Shown: positions 9,165 to 15,939 of the stretch, in pieces | Layout of the letters: the number at the start of each line of letters is the position of its first letter | Numbering within the stretch: the stretch's first letter is position 1 | Notes under the pieces: generated by a model | Told to the model about the DNA's origin: nothing | The model's database searches: none | The model's input: only the letters and a program-made list of their open reading frames with translations | NCBI GenBank assembly: GCA_964426545.1 | Contig: CAYRQP010000008.1 | Location: 38,478-102,477, forward strand | DNA from: CAYRQP01 sp964426545 | GTDB taxonomy: Bacteria; Fermentibacterota; Fermentibacteria; Fermentibacterales; JCC-6 | Length of the DNA stretch: 64,000 nt | Reading direction: 5' to 3' | Translations under genes and position numbers: made by a program

Positions 9165-9205
9165 ATCATATGTGAGCAGGTCACATTTAGAAATAATGGA
9201 GAGAC

Positions 9206-10141
9206 ATGAAAATTCTTATCACCGGCGGAGCGGGGTTCATTGCATCGAATGTTGCAGACTACTTAATTGAAAACGGACACGAAGTACATATCATCGATGA
9301 CCTTTCGACAGGTTTCATCGAAAATGTCAACAATAAGGCGGTATTCCATGAAGTGGATATCCGAACAAATGCAGCATACGACATTATTGCCGGCGGAAGT
9401 TTCGACATACTCTGTCACCACGCAGCTCAGATGGATGTCCGCAGGTCAGTCCGTGAACCGTCTTTCGATGCAGATGTCAATATACGCGGTACAATCAATC
9501 TTCTCGAAGCATGCAAAGACGGTAGAGTAAAGCGTGTTGTCTATGCTTCTACCGGCGGAGCCGTATACGGAGAACCTGAGTACATTCCGGTTAAGGAAGA
9601 CCATCCCATAAATCCGATATGCCACTACGGGGTGAGTAAGCATACAGTCGAACATTATCTGTTCCTTTACAGGCATCTCTACTACCTTGACTATACTGTA
9701 CTACGCTATCCCAATGTTTACGGTCCCCGCCAGAATCCCTACGGTGAAGCGGGCGTTACTGCGATATTTGCAGTGAAATACCTGAAAGGTGAAACGCCTG
9801 TGATAAACGGAGACGGGAAACAACTCAGGGATTACGTACATGTGAGAGACATCGCACGAGCCAATCTGCTTGCAATGAACCTCGAAAACAGGCGCATATC
9901 CGGGAATATCATGAACATAGGCTGGGGAATCGGTAAATCCGTACTTGAATTAGACGGAATAATTCGCGGGTATGTTGGTACCGCACTCGAACCTTCCTTC
10001 GGACCTGCACTCCCGGAGGAGATTCTGAAAATAGCCATTAATCCCGCAAAGGCGGAAGAACTTCTCGGCTGGAAGGCTGAAATAAAGTTCGAAGACGGCC
10101 TCGGCGATCTCGTAGAATACCATAAAGACAGACTTAGATGA
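9206..10141 (+). CDS. NAD-dependent nucleotide-sugar epimerase/dehydratase
   Basis: 311 residues of the extended SDR family. MKILITGGAGFIASNVADYL holds the NAD-binding TGGAGFIxxN; the catalytic Ser/Thr region is VYASTGGAVYGEP and the YxxxK pair is in CHYGVSKHTVEHYL. The segment LRYPNVYGPRQNPYGEAGV is typical of UDP-glucose 4-epimerase-like and GDP-/ADP-sugar epimerases. GGAGAG lies just before the ATG. The next gene, gmhB, overlaps by 4 bases, so a role in heptose or other surface-sugar supply is plausible (HldD-like), though the exact sugar cannot be told. Confidence 0.9.
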   Translation: MKILITGGAGFIASNVADYLIENGHEVHIIDDLSTGFIENVNNKAVFHEVDIRTNAAYDIIAGGSFDILCHHAAQMDVRRSVREPSFDADVNIRGTINLLEACKDGRVKRVVYASTGGAVYGEPEYIPVKEDHPINPICHYGVSKHTVEHYLFLYRHLYYLDYTVLRYPNVYGPRQNPYGEAGVTAIFAVKYLKGETPVINGDGKQLRDYVHVRDIARANLLAMNLENRRISGNIMNIGWGIGKSVLELDGIIRGYVGTALEPSFGPALPEEILKIAINPAKAEELLGWKAEIKFEDGLGDLVEYHKDRLR

Positions 10142-10704
10142 AGAAAAACTTCCCCCCTGTTTTCATTGACCGCGACGGCGTGATAAACGAGAACAGGTCT
10201 GACTATGTTAAGTCACTTGATGAGTGGGTACCCATTCAGGGTTCGATAGAAGCCATTGCTGAACTGTCGAAAGCGGGCTTTCCAATAGTAGTTGTTACTA
10301 ATCAGTCAGCCGTTGCACGGTGTTTCTGCACACCGGATGATGTAGACGAGATACACAACAGACTCAATGAACTAGTTGAAGGTGAAGGCGGCAGTATCGC
10401 CTATATCACATACTGCCCTCATCATCCGGATGACAGATGCAGCTGCCGGAAACCCAAAACCGGAATGGTGGATATGGCAAGAGCCGACCTCCACCTCCCT
10501 AAAGGCGGATACATGATAGGTGATGCCACATCAGACATGGAATTGGGAATGAACGCAGGCTTGAAAACACTCCTTGTCCTTACAGGGCGCGGTGCAGTAC
10601 AATTGAAGATCATGAAGGAAGAAAATTCAAGTAGCCCATGGAAGATAGTCCCAAACCTTCGAGAAGCAGCAGATGTAATAATTGCTAATGAAACGGAGCG
10701 CTGA
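10138..10704 (+). CDS. gmhB: D-glycero-D-manno-heptose-1,7-bisphosphate 7-phosphatase
   Basis: 188 residues, HAD superfamily. Motif I VFIDRDGVINENRSDYV with the two Asp, motif II TNQSAVARC, the zinc-binding CPHHPDDRCSCRKPKTGM that marks GmhB and the HisB phosphatase group, and motif IV MIGDATSDMELGMNAG are all present. GmhB removes the 7-phosphate in ADP-heptose synthesis for LPS core. It overlaps the upstream epimerase by 4 bases, supporting a joint sugar pathway. gmhA, hldE and a separate hldD are not in the window. Confidence 0.92.
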   Translation: MKKNFPPVFIDRDGVINENRSDYVKSLDEWVPIQGSIEAIAELSKAGFPIVVVTNQSAVARCFCTPDDVDEIHNRLNELVEGEGGSIAYITYCPHHPDDRCSCRKPKTGMVDMARADLHLPKGGYMIGDATSDMELGMNAGLKTLLVLTGRGAVQLKIMKEENSSSPWKIVPNLREAADVIIANETER

Positions 10705-10708
10705 GAAT

Positions 10709-11452
10709 ATGTCCGGCAAAAGCAAAATGCTTAAGAAGTTCTTTCACATAATGAGTTTTGTGCTTCCTTTCCTGCTTCCCATACTGGTTCTCATGCTGTG
10801 GTTCCACAGTCGTACTTCCGCAGAAGAATCCGAAATACCTCTTCATATCGTATCCTCCATCGATACTGAGAGCGGCTATACTTCCTTCTCTACCATTCTC
10901 GAAGACGGGAATGAAGCAGTCTGGGGATGTTCGGATGGTATCTTCGATGAGAGCGGGACTACAGAAGCAACCGGCAGGACAGTAACCTGGTTCAGTGAAA
11001 CTGACATACCGGACTCCGTCCTCATCACCATAGTTACTGAGTTGGTGACGGATTCGCTGAAGTTCCTCCCTATGCAACCCGACCTGACCCCGATAATTAC
11101 TGTATCGGCATCTTATCACCTTGTAATTCTCGAGCGTTCGCGTTCGGTACAGCTGGCAGCCGGTACCTACAGCGCAATTTGTTCAGCCGACAATCTCGAA
11201 GGGTATGACGGGCTTGCATTCATGATCGTAAAACCTGTGGGTGAGCGAAGGTATCTTCTGGGCATCATCCCGGGTGACACCCTTTCCATTGCCCTCTCAC
11301 TCGGTGGGTCAGTAACCGCAGGCGGAATAGACACAATCGAAGATGCTATAGATAACAGCGGGAATGTTCAGATAACATTTGAAGTACTTCCGCCACCTGT
11401 GCAGGAAGATTCTGCCGATGAACCGGATTCAGCGGAAGTGCCTGAAAAATAG
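10709..11452 (+). CDS. membrane-anchored protein of unknown function with Pro/Glu-rich tail
   Basis: About 247 residues from the ATG at 10709, which has GGAG 10 bases upstream. Residues about 10-32 form one membrane helix (FFHIMSFVLPFLLPILVLML); the rest is likely outside the cytoplasm. I do not recognise the domain. The tail EVLPPPVQEDSADEPDSAEV ends in PEK and a stop. A second copy of the last 17 coding bases lies at 12402, followed in the same frame by PDESEPVPEDEEK and a stop, which suggests the gene once ended there and an insertion now supplies the early stop. It is the third gene of the epimerase run. Confidence 0.75.
   Translation: MSGKSKMLKKFFHIMSFVLPFLLPILVLMLWFHSRTSAEESEIPLHIVSSIDTESGYTSFSTILEDGNEAVWGCSDGIFDESGTTEATGRTVTWFSETDIPDSVLITIVTELVTDSLKFLPMQPDLTPIITVSASYHLVILERSRSVQLAAGTYSAICSADNLEGYDGLAFMIVKPVGERRYLLGIIPGDTLSIALSLGGSVTAGGIDTIEDAIDNSGNVQITFEVLPPPVQEDSADEPDSAEVPEK
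11429..11445 (+). repeat. 17-bp direct repeat, left copy (insertion border)
   Basis: tcagcggaagtgcctga, identical to 12402-12418. It codes SAEVP in the tail of the upstream gene. Together with the right copy it brackets an AT-rich segment carrying one secreted-protein gene, as expected for a target-site duplication or for recombination between short homologies. Confidence 0.85.
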
Positions 11453-12401
11453 AGTGTACATAGGAGATGTAGAATTGAGTTGGCAGTCCATTATTCTAAG
11501 GAGTGTATGTGAATACACGAATATTCTTGATAACTTGGATTCTAATTGTCGGATTGCTTAGTATTTCAGGACATACAAATAAACTGAATGCTTCGAATCC
11601 CGAGACAGGATTCTTGTCAGATCCAAATTTTGCATTCAGCTATTTAACGATCGTTAATTGTGAATTATCTCACGTAGACAGCCCCTATGCGATAACGGAA
11701 ATTGATGCTGAATTATGTTTAGTAGACACCTTTCCAACAGATTTCAATGTTTATCTTGTTAAGAAGGATGCCACTGGAATCGTAACCACAAATACAGGAG
11801 TAACTAAAGAGTCGTATTTTGAACATACCGGAAGCATTCAAACAACAGCTATCGAATATGAAATCACTGATGATATATGGCAATTTTGCGATGCCTTCTC
11901 AGTTGCCATCATAAGCACAGAATCACTTAACGTTAGATGTGTTATCCCTGAAGTATATGATAATCCGGAGTATATATATGAATTAGATAAAAGGGTACGT
12001 TCTGCCGGACTTTTCGAGAGCTTTCCGGGTTATTCGAGCGAGTTTCAGGTAGACCTATCCTATGCGTATATACTACCGTATCCTGAAAATTATATAATGA
12101 TCACTTACACTTATAATAACCAGTGGACAACGGAATATCATGGTCCACGCTTCTTAATAATTGAAGATGATATTTACCCGCTGACCGGATTCTATTCAGC
12201 AGATTACATAACCTTTTTTAAGATTGGGTCAAATCTATTTGCAGCTTCTCTTTCAGGAGTACCAAATTGCGGATATGTCTGGTGGGAAGTATTCGAAACA
12301 AAAGATTCCGGAGTTCGGGTCATTGATGTAAATCATTTTCCCGGAACGTGAGTTTGAAAGACATGCAATTCTGCAGTCCATGATAGAAGAGAACCATCAA
12401 C
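11446..12401. other. AT-rich inserted segment with a single gene
   Basis: About 956 bases between the two 17-bp repeats, clearly richer in A and T than both neighbours. It holds one gene (11509-12351) and no transposase, and I see no terminal inverted repeats. Removing it with one repeat copy restores a longer tail for the upstream gene ending at 12455. It could be cargo of a lost or non-autonomous element, or a segment gained by illegitimate recombination. Confidence 0.55.
11509..12351 (+). CDS. secreted orphan protein in the inserted segment
   Basis: About 280 residues from a GTG at 11509, chosen because AAGGAG at 11498-11503 lies 5 bases before it; another in-frame GTG at 11503 overlaps that site. 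The N-terminus MNTRIFLITWILIVGLLSIS is a signal peptide. The rest is rich in Tyr, Asp and beta-type sequence (for example YAYILPYPENYIMITYTYNN) with scattered Cys, and looks like an exported or surface protein. I recognise no domain. Codon use is far more AT-rich than the neighbours, consistent with recent acquisition. Confidence 0.65.
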   Translation: MNTRIFLITWILIVGLLSISGHTNKLNASNPETGFLSDPNFAFSYLTIVNCELSHVDSPYAITEIDAELCLVDTFPTDFNVYLVKKDATGIVTTNTGVTKESYFEHTGSIQTTAIEYEITDDIWQFCDAFSVAIISTESLNVRCVIPEVYDNPEYIYELDKRVRSAGLFESFPGYSSEFQVDLSYAYILPYPENYIMITYTYNNQWTTEYHGPRFLIIEDDIYPLTGFYSADYITFFKIGSNLFAASLSGVPNCGYVWWEVFETKDSGVRVIDVNHFPGT

Positions 12402-12455
12402 TCAGCGGAAGTGCCTGATGAATCTGAGCCTGTACCTGAGGACGAAGAGAAGTAA
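12402..12455 (+). pseudogene. detached original 3' end of the upstream membrane-anchored gene, with right 17-bp repeat
   Basis: 12402-12418 repeats 11429-11445 exactly. Read in the same frame it codes SAEVPDESEPVPEDEEK then TAA at 12453-12455, the same Pro/Glu/Asp style as the tail of the gene ending at 11452. This is the evidence that the insertion cut that gene. The piece overlaps the 3' end of comEC on the other strand; comEC's stop lies in the repeat and is unchanged by the insertion. Confidence 0.6.
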
Positions 12456-13697
12456 TATAGCCAGCCCCCAGAGCAGAAGCCACATCCCTCCCACATTCAC
12501 AGAGGGCATGTTGAACTGAGACTGTACTTTCATCCAGACAGAAACGGTGAACCCAAGTACTGCAACAGGAACATGATGGATAGGTGCCGGCAGAAGAACC
12601 GGGAAACCGAGTGCCATTACAGCCATCATGAATGGAAGGGAAATCAGAGTTGCAGCAGGACCTGCAATGCTCTGGTAACCGTAGCAGGCAGACACAAGTG
12701 GGGATATCGAAACAGTGACGACTACGCCGGCATAAAAAGCAGACAGAATCCACATGAACTTGCCACCGAACTTCCTGCCGAACAGCATCAGTGAGAGAAC
12801 AGCAGCAAAGGATAGCTGCGCCCCCTTGTCGAGCAACACTGAAGAACCCATCACCAAAACTACACATACAACAGTCAAAGCCCAGATGTTCAGATTGCCG
12901 ACATCTCTCCCCCATCCCCACAGAATGAGCATGAACAGCCCTGCCATGACTGCAGCACGGACAGTCGATGCCCGTGCACCCGCAAGAAACACGAAGAAGA
13001 CAATCGCAATTAATATCAGGGGAATCTTTACTGACTTCCGGAACTTTGCAAGTAACAGCATAAATATTGCCGCAACCAATCCTACATGAAGTCCGGACAC
13101 TGCAAGAAGATGGGTTGTTCCTGTATTCTGAAAAGTGCTTCGCACCTCCTGCGGAATAGTTCCTCGCTCACCAGTCAGCAATGCACAGACTAATGATGAT
13201 GCAACAGTACCAGGTATTCTGTCACGCCACTCCCCGCAGAGATATCTCCGGAAGTCTGACACAGGGAAAGAAGACTCCTTGATGTGATATGAGTATGGAG
13301 TCAGGAAATTATATCTCAGACTCCCTAACACCTCGACTGAATCTCTTCGGAAGCATTCTTCGGGAAGCTCTTCGGAAGGAATCCACATAAGACCTTCTTC
13401 CGTATCAATCATCACTCCCTGCGAGGAAGAAGTCGCGACTTCGCCTTTCCAGATGCCCACTTCACTGAACGGGCTTGCGGGTTGTTGGTTTCTTTCACTA
13501 TTTTCTAACAAACTCGCACCCGCCAGAAAACCGGCAATGCAGAGGATAAGTATGGAAGCCGTGCGAAAAGAAACAAGAGCAAGTATGATACCGCAGACAC
13601 CCGGGATAAGAAAAAGCAAGGGATAAGTCTCGAAAGGAAGATAAAATCCTGCGAGAAAGAGAACAACCAGAATGAAAAACAACTTTGTCGGTGCCAT
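12402..13697 (-). CDS. ComEC/Rec2-type competence channel, membrane part only
   Basis: 431 residues with many membrane helices. The competence-domain signature TTHLLAVSGLHVGLVAAIFM is present, preceded by a short DUF4131-like N-terminal region (VGIWKGEVATSSSQGVMIDT) and followed by FLAGARASTVRAAVMAGLFM. ComEC carries single-stranded DNA across the inner membrane in transformation. Full-length forms are about 700-800 residues and end in a metallo-beta-lactamase domain; that domain is missing here, which is a known shorter architecture. The start codon is part of CATATG shared back-to-back with the next, divergent gene. Confidence 0.87.
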   Translation of the reverse strand: MAPTKLFFILVVLFLAGFYLPFETYPLLFLIPGVCGIILALVSFRTASILILCIAGFLAGASLLENSERNQQPASPFSEVGIWKGEVATSSSQGVMIDTEEGLMWIPSEELPEECFRRDSVEVLGSLRYNFLTPYSYHIKESSFPVSDFRRYLCGEWRDRIPGTVASSLVCALLTGERGTIPQEVRSTFQNTGTTHLLAVSGLHVGLVAAIFMLLLAKFRKSVKIPLILIAIVFFVFLAGARASTVRAAVMAGLFMLILWGWGRDVGNLNIWALTVVCVVLVMGSSVLLDKGAQLSFAAVLSLMLFGRKFGGKFMWILSAFYAGVVVTVSISPLVSACYGYQSIAGPAATLISLPFMMAVMALGFPVLLPAPIHHVPVAVLGFTVSVWMKVQSQFNMPSVNVGGMWLLLWGLAILLLFVLRYRLRFIRHFR

Positions 13698-14198
13698 ATG
13701 AACAGAGTTTACTCCAATTTACTTCATAGTGCAAGTGGCATGCCGATATTCTTGCTCGACAACTTCAGGAGCGCATTTAATGTAGGCTCTGTATTCCGAA
13801 CGGCGGAAGCCATCTCCCCCGCGGGCATCTTCCTGAGCGGCACCTGTTGCAAACCCGGCAACAGAAAACTCGGACACACTTCGAGGGGAACTCATGCAGT
13901 CGTTCCATGGAGGTACTTCGAAGATATGCACGAAGCAGTAGACTGGGTACGGGAATCAGGAAGAATGATAGTAGCGGTTGAAAACACTGAAGATGCTGTG
14001 CCGATATACTCTGCAGAATTCGACCTGTCAGCAGGTTTTGTATTCGGCAACGAAGCACTTGGAATAGATGCTGATATTGTATGTAATGCAGATGTTTGCG
14101 TATATTTCCCCCAGAGCGGCGACCGTGACTGCGTCAATGTATCAAGCACAGCAGCAATGATAGCATCTGAAATCCAAAGGAGACGGCTCGATGCATAA
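13698..14198 (+). CDS. TrmH/SpoU family RNA 2'-O-methyltransferase
   Basis: 166 residues; SPOUT fold. Motif 1 is near LDNFRSAFNVGSVFRTAEA, motif 2 is FVFGNEALGIDADIV and motif 3 is CVNVSSTAAMIASEI. The family methylates ribose in tRNA or rRNA using SAM; the target here is unknown. The ATG at 13698 abuts the comEC start with no room for its own ribosome site upstream, so the start may instead be the ATG at 13740 (MPIFLLDNFRSAFNVG), which fits short family members equally well. The 3' end overlaps the ferredoxin gene by 8 bases. Confidence 0.88.
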   Translation: MNRVYSNLLHSASGMPIFLLDNFRSAFNVGSVFRTAEAISPAGIFLSGTCCKPGNRKLGHTSRGTHAVVPWRYFEDMHEAVDWVRESGRMIVAVENTEDAVPIYSAEFDLSAGFVFGNEALGIDADIVCNADVCVYFPQSGDRDCVNVSSTAAMIASEIQRRRLDA

Positions 14199-14700
14199 GA
14201 AGGCAATTCTAATAGTCATTCTTATGGTTCTCTCAGCAACAGTTATGGCAACAATCTGGATCTACAAAATAGACAAAGTAAGATGTAACGGTTGTGGTGC
14301 CTGCCTTTATCACTGTCCGGAACATGCAATATCGATGGTCGGGAACGATGCATACATCGACCCCGAAAAATGCACAGGATGCGGCGACTGCGTTCCCTTC
14401 TGCCCCAGGGACGCCATCATCCCCATCTGGTACACAGGCGTTGAAACTGAAACAGGAAGCATCGAAGACATCACAGCAATAACCATTTTCCCAAATCCTT
14501 CGAGTGATGTGATCACAATAACCGGACTGACAGAAGACTCTTCAATCAAAATCACTGACATTGCAGGAAGAACAGTCGCAGAAAAATCGAATGTATCAGA
14601 CGAAGTATCCATGAATGTTTCAGACTATCCTACAGGCACATACATCCTCTATGTCAGCGAAAATCAAACAGAAGTCAGGGCATTCGAAGTCCTGAGATAA
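14191..14700 (+). CDS. exported 2[4Fe-4S] ferredoxin-like protein with T9SS-type sorting domain
   Basis: 169 residues in three parts. Residues 1-22 (MHKKAILIVILMVLSATVMA) look like a signal peptide or anchor. Residues about 30-75 are a bacterial ferredoxin with two full clusters sets: Cys 32, 35, 38, 42 and Cys 61, 64, 67, 71, each followed by Pro. Residues about 97-169 resemble the type A C-terminal sorting domain of type IX secretion: ITIFPNPSSDVITITGL, IKITDIAGRTV, YPTGTYILYV, ending FEVLR. Such a domain normally sends proteins through the outer membrane. An Fe-S protein on that route is unusual. It overlaps the methyltransferase gene by 8 bases, which may just reflect shared transcription. 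Confidence 0.82.
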   Translation: MHKKAILIVILMVLSATVMATIWIYKIDKVRCNGCGACLYHCPEHAISMVGNDAYIDPEKCTGCGDCVPFCPRDAIIPIWYTGVETETGSIEDITAITIFPNPSSDVITITGLTEDSSIKITDIAGRTVAEKSNVSDEVSMNVSDYPTGTYILYVSENQTEVRAFEVLR

Positions 14701-14715
14701 AAGCTGTCTTGATAA

Positions 14716-14750
14716 CACCTGTGGTATGACAAATAGTAATACCGGAGGTG
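14716..14750 (+). promoter_or_regulatory. inverted repeat covering the antitoxin ribosome site (operator or RNA hairpin)
   Basis: CACCT-GT-GGTAT at 14716-14727 is mirrored by ATACC-GG-AGGTG at 14739-14750 around an 11-base loop. The right arm contains the GGAGG ribosome site of the antitoxin gene. A TTGATA element lies at 14709-14714. RHH antitoxins repress their own operon by binding palindromes, so an operator is likely; in RNA the same arms would hide the ribosome site. Confidence 0.55.
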
Positions 14751-14756
14751 GTTTCA

Positions 14757-14999
14757 ATGAGTACAGCAAAGATCGCAATCAGCACCAGTAAAGACATTCT
14801 AAAGCAGCTCGATTTCCTTGTCTCAAAGGAAGAATACCCAAGCAGAAGCGGTGGCATACAAAAGGCAGTAAGTGAAATGCTCGATAAGAAATATGGTAAT
14901 CGTCTGGCACGGGAATGTTCCAAACTTAACCCTGAAGAAGAGATGGCAATAGCAGAAGAAGGTATGAACAGTGAGATCGTGTCATGGCCGGAATACTAA
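14757..14999 (+). CDS. ribbon-helix-helix antitoxin of a MazEF-like pair
   Basis: 80 residues from the ATG at 14757, 8 bases after GGAGG. The N-terminus TAKIAISTSKDILKQLDFLV followed by SRSGGIQKAVSEML is a ribbon-helix-helix DNA-binding fold; the acidic C-terminus (NPEEEMAIAEEGMNSEIVSW) would wrap the toxin. It should neutralise the MazF-like toxin and repress the operon. The toxin gene overlaps its 3' end by 16 bases, the classic arrangement. Confidence 0.88.
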   Translation: MSTAKIAISTSKDILKQLDFLVSKEEYPSRSGGIQKAVSEMLDKKYGNRLARECSKLNPEEEMAIAEEGMNSEIVSWPEY

Positions 15000-15319
15000 G
15001 GGGAGATATTCTCTGGGCTGACCTCAACCCCTCGATCGGGCACGAACAAGGTAGTAAAAGACCGATACTTGTACTCAGTAACAATGTCTTCAATGACAGG
15101 TCAGGGACAGTCGTTGCCGTTGCGATAACAAGCAGAAAACCTAAAGCTGGTTTCCCTCTCATATTTAGACTCTCTAACCCTTCTCTCCCTAAGAAATCAT
15201 GGGTCAAGATCAGTCGGATAAGAACTCTTTCAAGCAAGCGTATCAGAAAGAAGATTACAAGATTGGAACCGGAGGAACTCACAGCGATCCTGAGCGGATT
15301 GAATGAGATCATCGGGTAG
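14984..15319 (+). CDS. MazF/PemK-type mRNA-interferase toxin
   Basis: 111 residues, typical length. The N-terminal ILRGDILWADLNPSIGHEQG and SKRPILVLSNNVFNDRSGTV are hallmark MazF/PemK segments, followed by VAVAITSRKPKAGFPLIFRL and SWVKISRIRTLSSKRI. Toxins of this family cut RNA at short sequences. The expected catalytic region (Arg in KRP, Thr/Ser in the TS of AITS) is kept, so it appears intact. Partner antitoxin is immediately upstream with overlap. Confidence 0.92.
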   Translation: MAGILRGDILWADLNPSIGHEQGSKRPILVLSNNVFNDRSGTVVAVAITSRKPKAGFPLIFRLSNPSLPKKSWVKISRIRTLSSKRIRKKITRLEPEELTAILSGLNEIIG

Positions 15320-15344
15320 AGTGTTGGCGATTACGTAGGTTACT

Positions 15345-15568
15345 ATGATTAGAACACAAATATATCTCACAGAAGATCAACGGAAAGGACTAAGTCACTG
15401 TCTAAGATTAGTGGAAAGAGTCAGGGTGCACTCATTCGTGAGGCTATAGATTGTTTCCTGGAGAAGTATGATGAAACGCATGTTGATCCGGTGCTGAAAG
15501 AAGCTACGGGTATGTGGAAGTCAAGAGATGACCTGCCTGATTTTACTACAGTTCGTAAAACACTGTAA
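15345..15568 (+). pseudogene. frameshifted orphan ribbon-helix-helix antitoxin (CopG/VapB-like)
   Basis: From the ATG at 15345 the frame reads MIRTQIYLTEDQRKGL and then breaks. From about 15390 a second frame continues as SKISGKSQGALIREAIDCFL, then EKYDETHVDPVLKEATGMWK and SRDDLPDFTTVRKTL, with a stop at 15566-15568. Joined, these make a normal antitoxin of about 74 residues. One frame change near 15385-15395 explains the break. No toxin gene follows; the CRISPR array comes next. A sequencing error rather than decay cannot be excluded. Confidence 0.7.
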
Positions 15569-15595
15569 AATTACTGAAACAGGAAATTATGATTC

Positions 15596-15654
15596 AAGGT
15601 GTCCCCGAAACTAAGGGTTTTGAGGTAGTTAAGTAAACTGTCCCCGGAACTCGC
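15596..15654 (+). repeat. 59-bp dispersed repeat, left copy flanking the CRISPR island
   Basis: Starts aaggtgtccccgaaact and ends with aagtaaactgtccccggaac then tcgc; it aligns without gaps to 20595-20653 with about 43 of 59 positions identical by eye. The unit itself holds two similar pieces (gtgtccccgaaact and ctgtccccggaact). The two copies bracket array, cas genes and tracrRNA. Confidence 0.6.
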
Positions 15655-15661
15655 ATTGGGC

Positions 15662-15834
15662 GCTGGGGCTTGCAGAATTTTTCTGATGCAGTACATTNNN
15701 NNNNNNNNNNNNNNNNNNNNNNNNNNNNNNNNNNNNNNNNNNNNNNNNNNNNNNNNNNNNNNNNNNNNNNNNNNNNNNNNNNNNNNNNNNNNNNNNNTGC
15801 TGGGGCTTGCAGAATTTTTCTGATGCAGTACATT
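15662..15834 (+). CRISPR. type II-C CRISPR array, interior lost in a gap
   Basis: Two identical 36-bp repeats are visible, 15662-15697 and 15799-15834, starting gctggggcttgcagaat and ending tgatgcagtacatt. Everything between except one base (15798) is a 100-base run of N, so spacer number and sequence are unknown. The tracrRNA at 20437 pairs with repeat positions 1-17 read on the plus strand, so crRNAs come from the plus strand, toward cas2. No clear leader is seen in the 90 bases to the left. The repeat ends in TACATT; some II-C arrays drive crRNAs from promoters inside repeats, which might apply here. Confidence 0.85.
15698..15797. other. assembly gap (100 N) inside the CRISPR array
   Basis: Run of exactly 100 N, a placeholder length. 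The same 36-bp repeat borders both sides, so the assembler stopped at the repeats. True size unknown. Confidence 0.98.
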
Positions 15835-15862
15835 GTATAAACAATAAAGTACTGCATCAGAA
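15818..15862. other. long hairpin formed by the last repeat and an inverted half-repeat
   Basis: The last 14 paired bases of the final repeat (ttctgatgcagtac, 15818-15831) are exactly complementary to gtactgcatcagaa at 15849-15862. The loop itself folds: attgt at 15832-15836 pairs with acaat at 15841-15845 around ataa, leaving an AAA bulge. The result is a stem of about 19 pairs at the array end, between the array and the convergent cas operon. There is no U-tract on either side, so it is not a standard terminator. It is not the tracrRNA, as it matches the wrong half of the repeat. Confidence 0.75.
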
Positions 15863-15939
15863 CAACTTAAAGTACAGAATGGTTTCATAAAACAAAGAAT
15901 TTCGGGATTACAGAGGAACAAAACTCCATTTTTAAGCAC

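Noticed and set aside
15835..15930. tracrRNA next to the last repeat
   Set aside because: The inverted piece pairs with the 3' half of the repeat, its tail has no terminator, and a much better tracrRNA lies at 20437-20535.
15571..15939. Open frames running through the first run of N
   Set aside because: They exist only because N codons are read as X; the sequence is CRISPR repeat.
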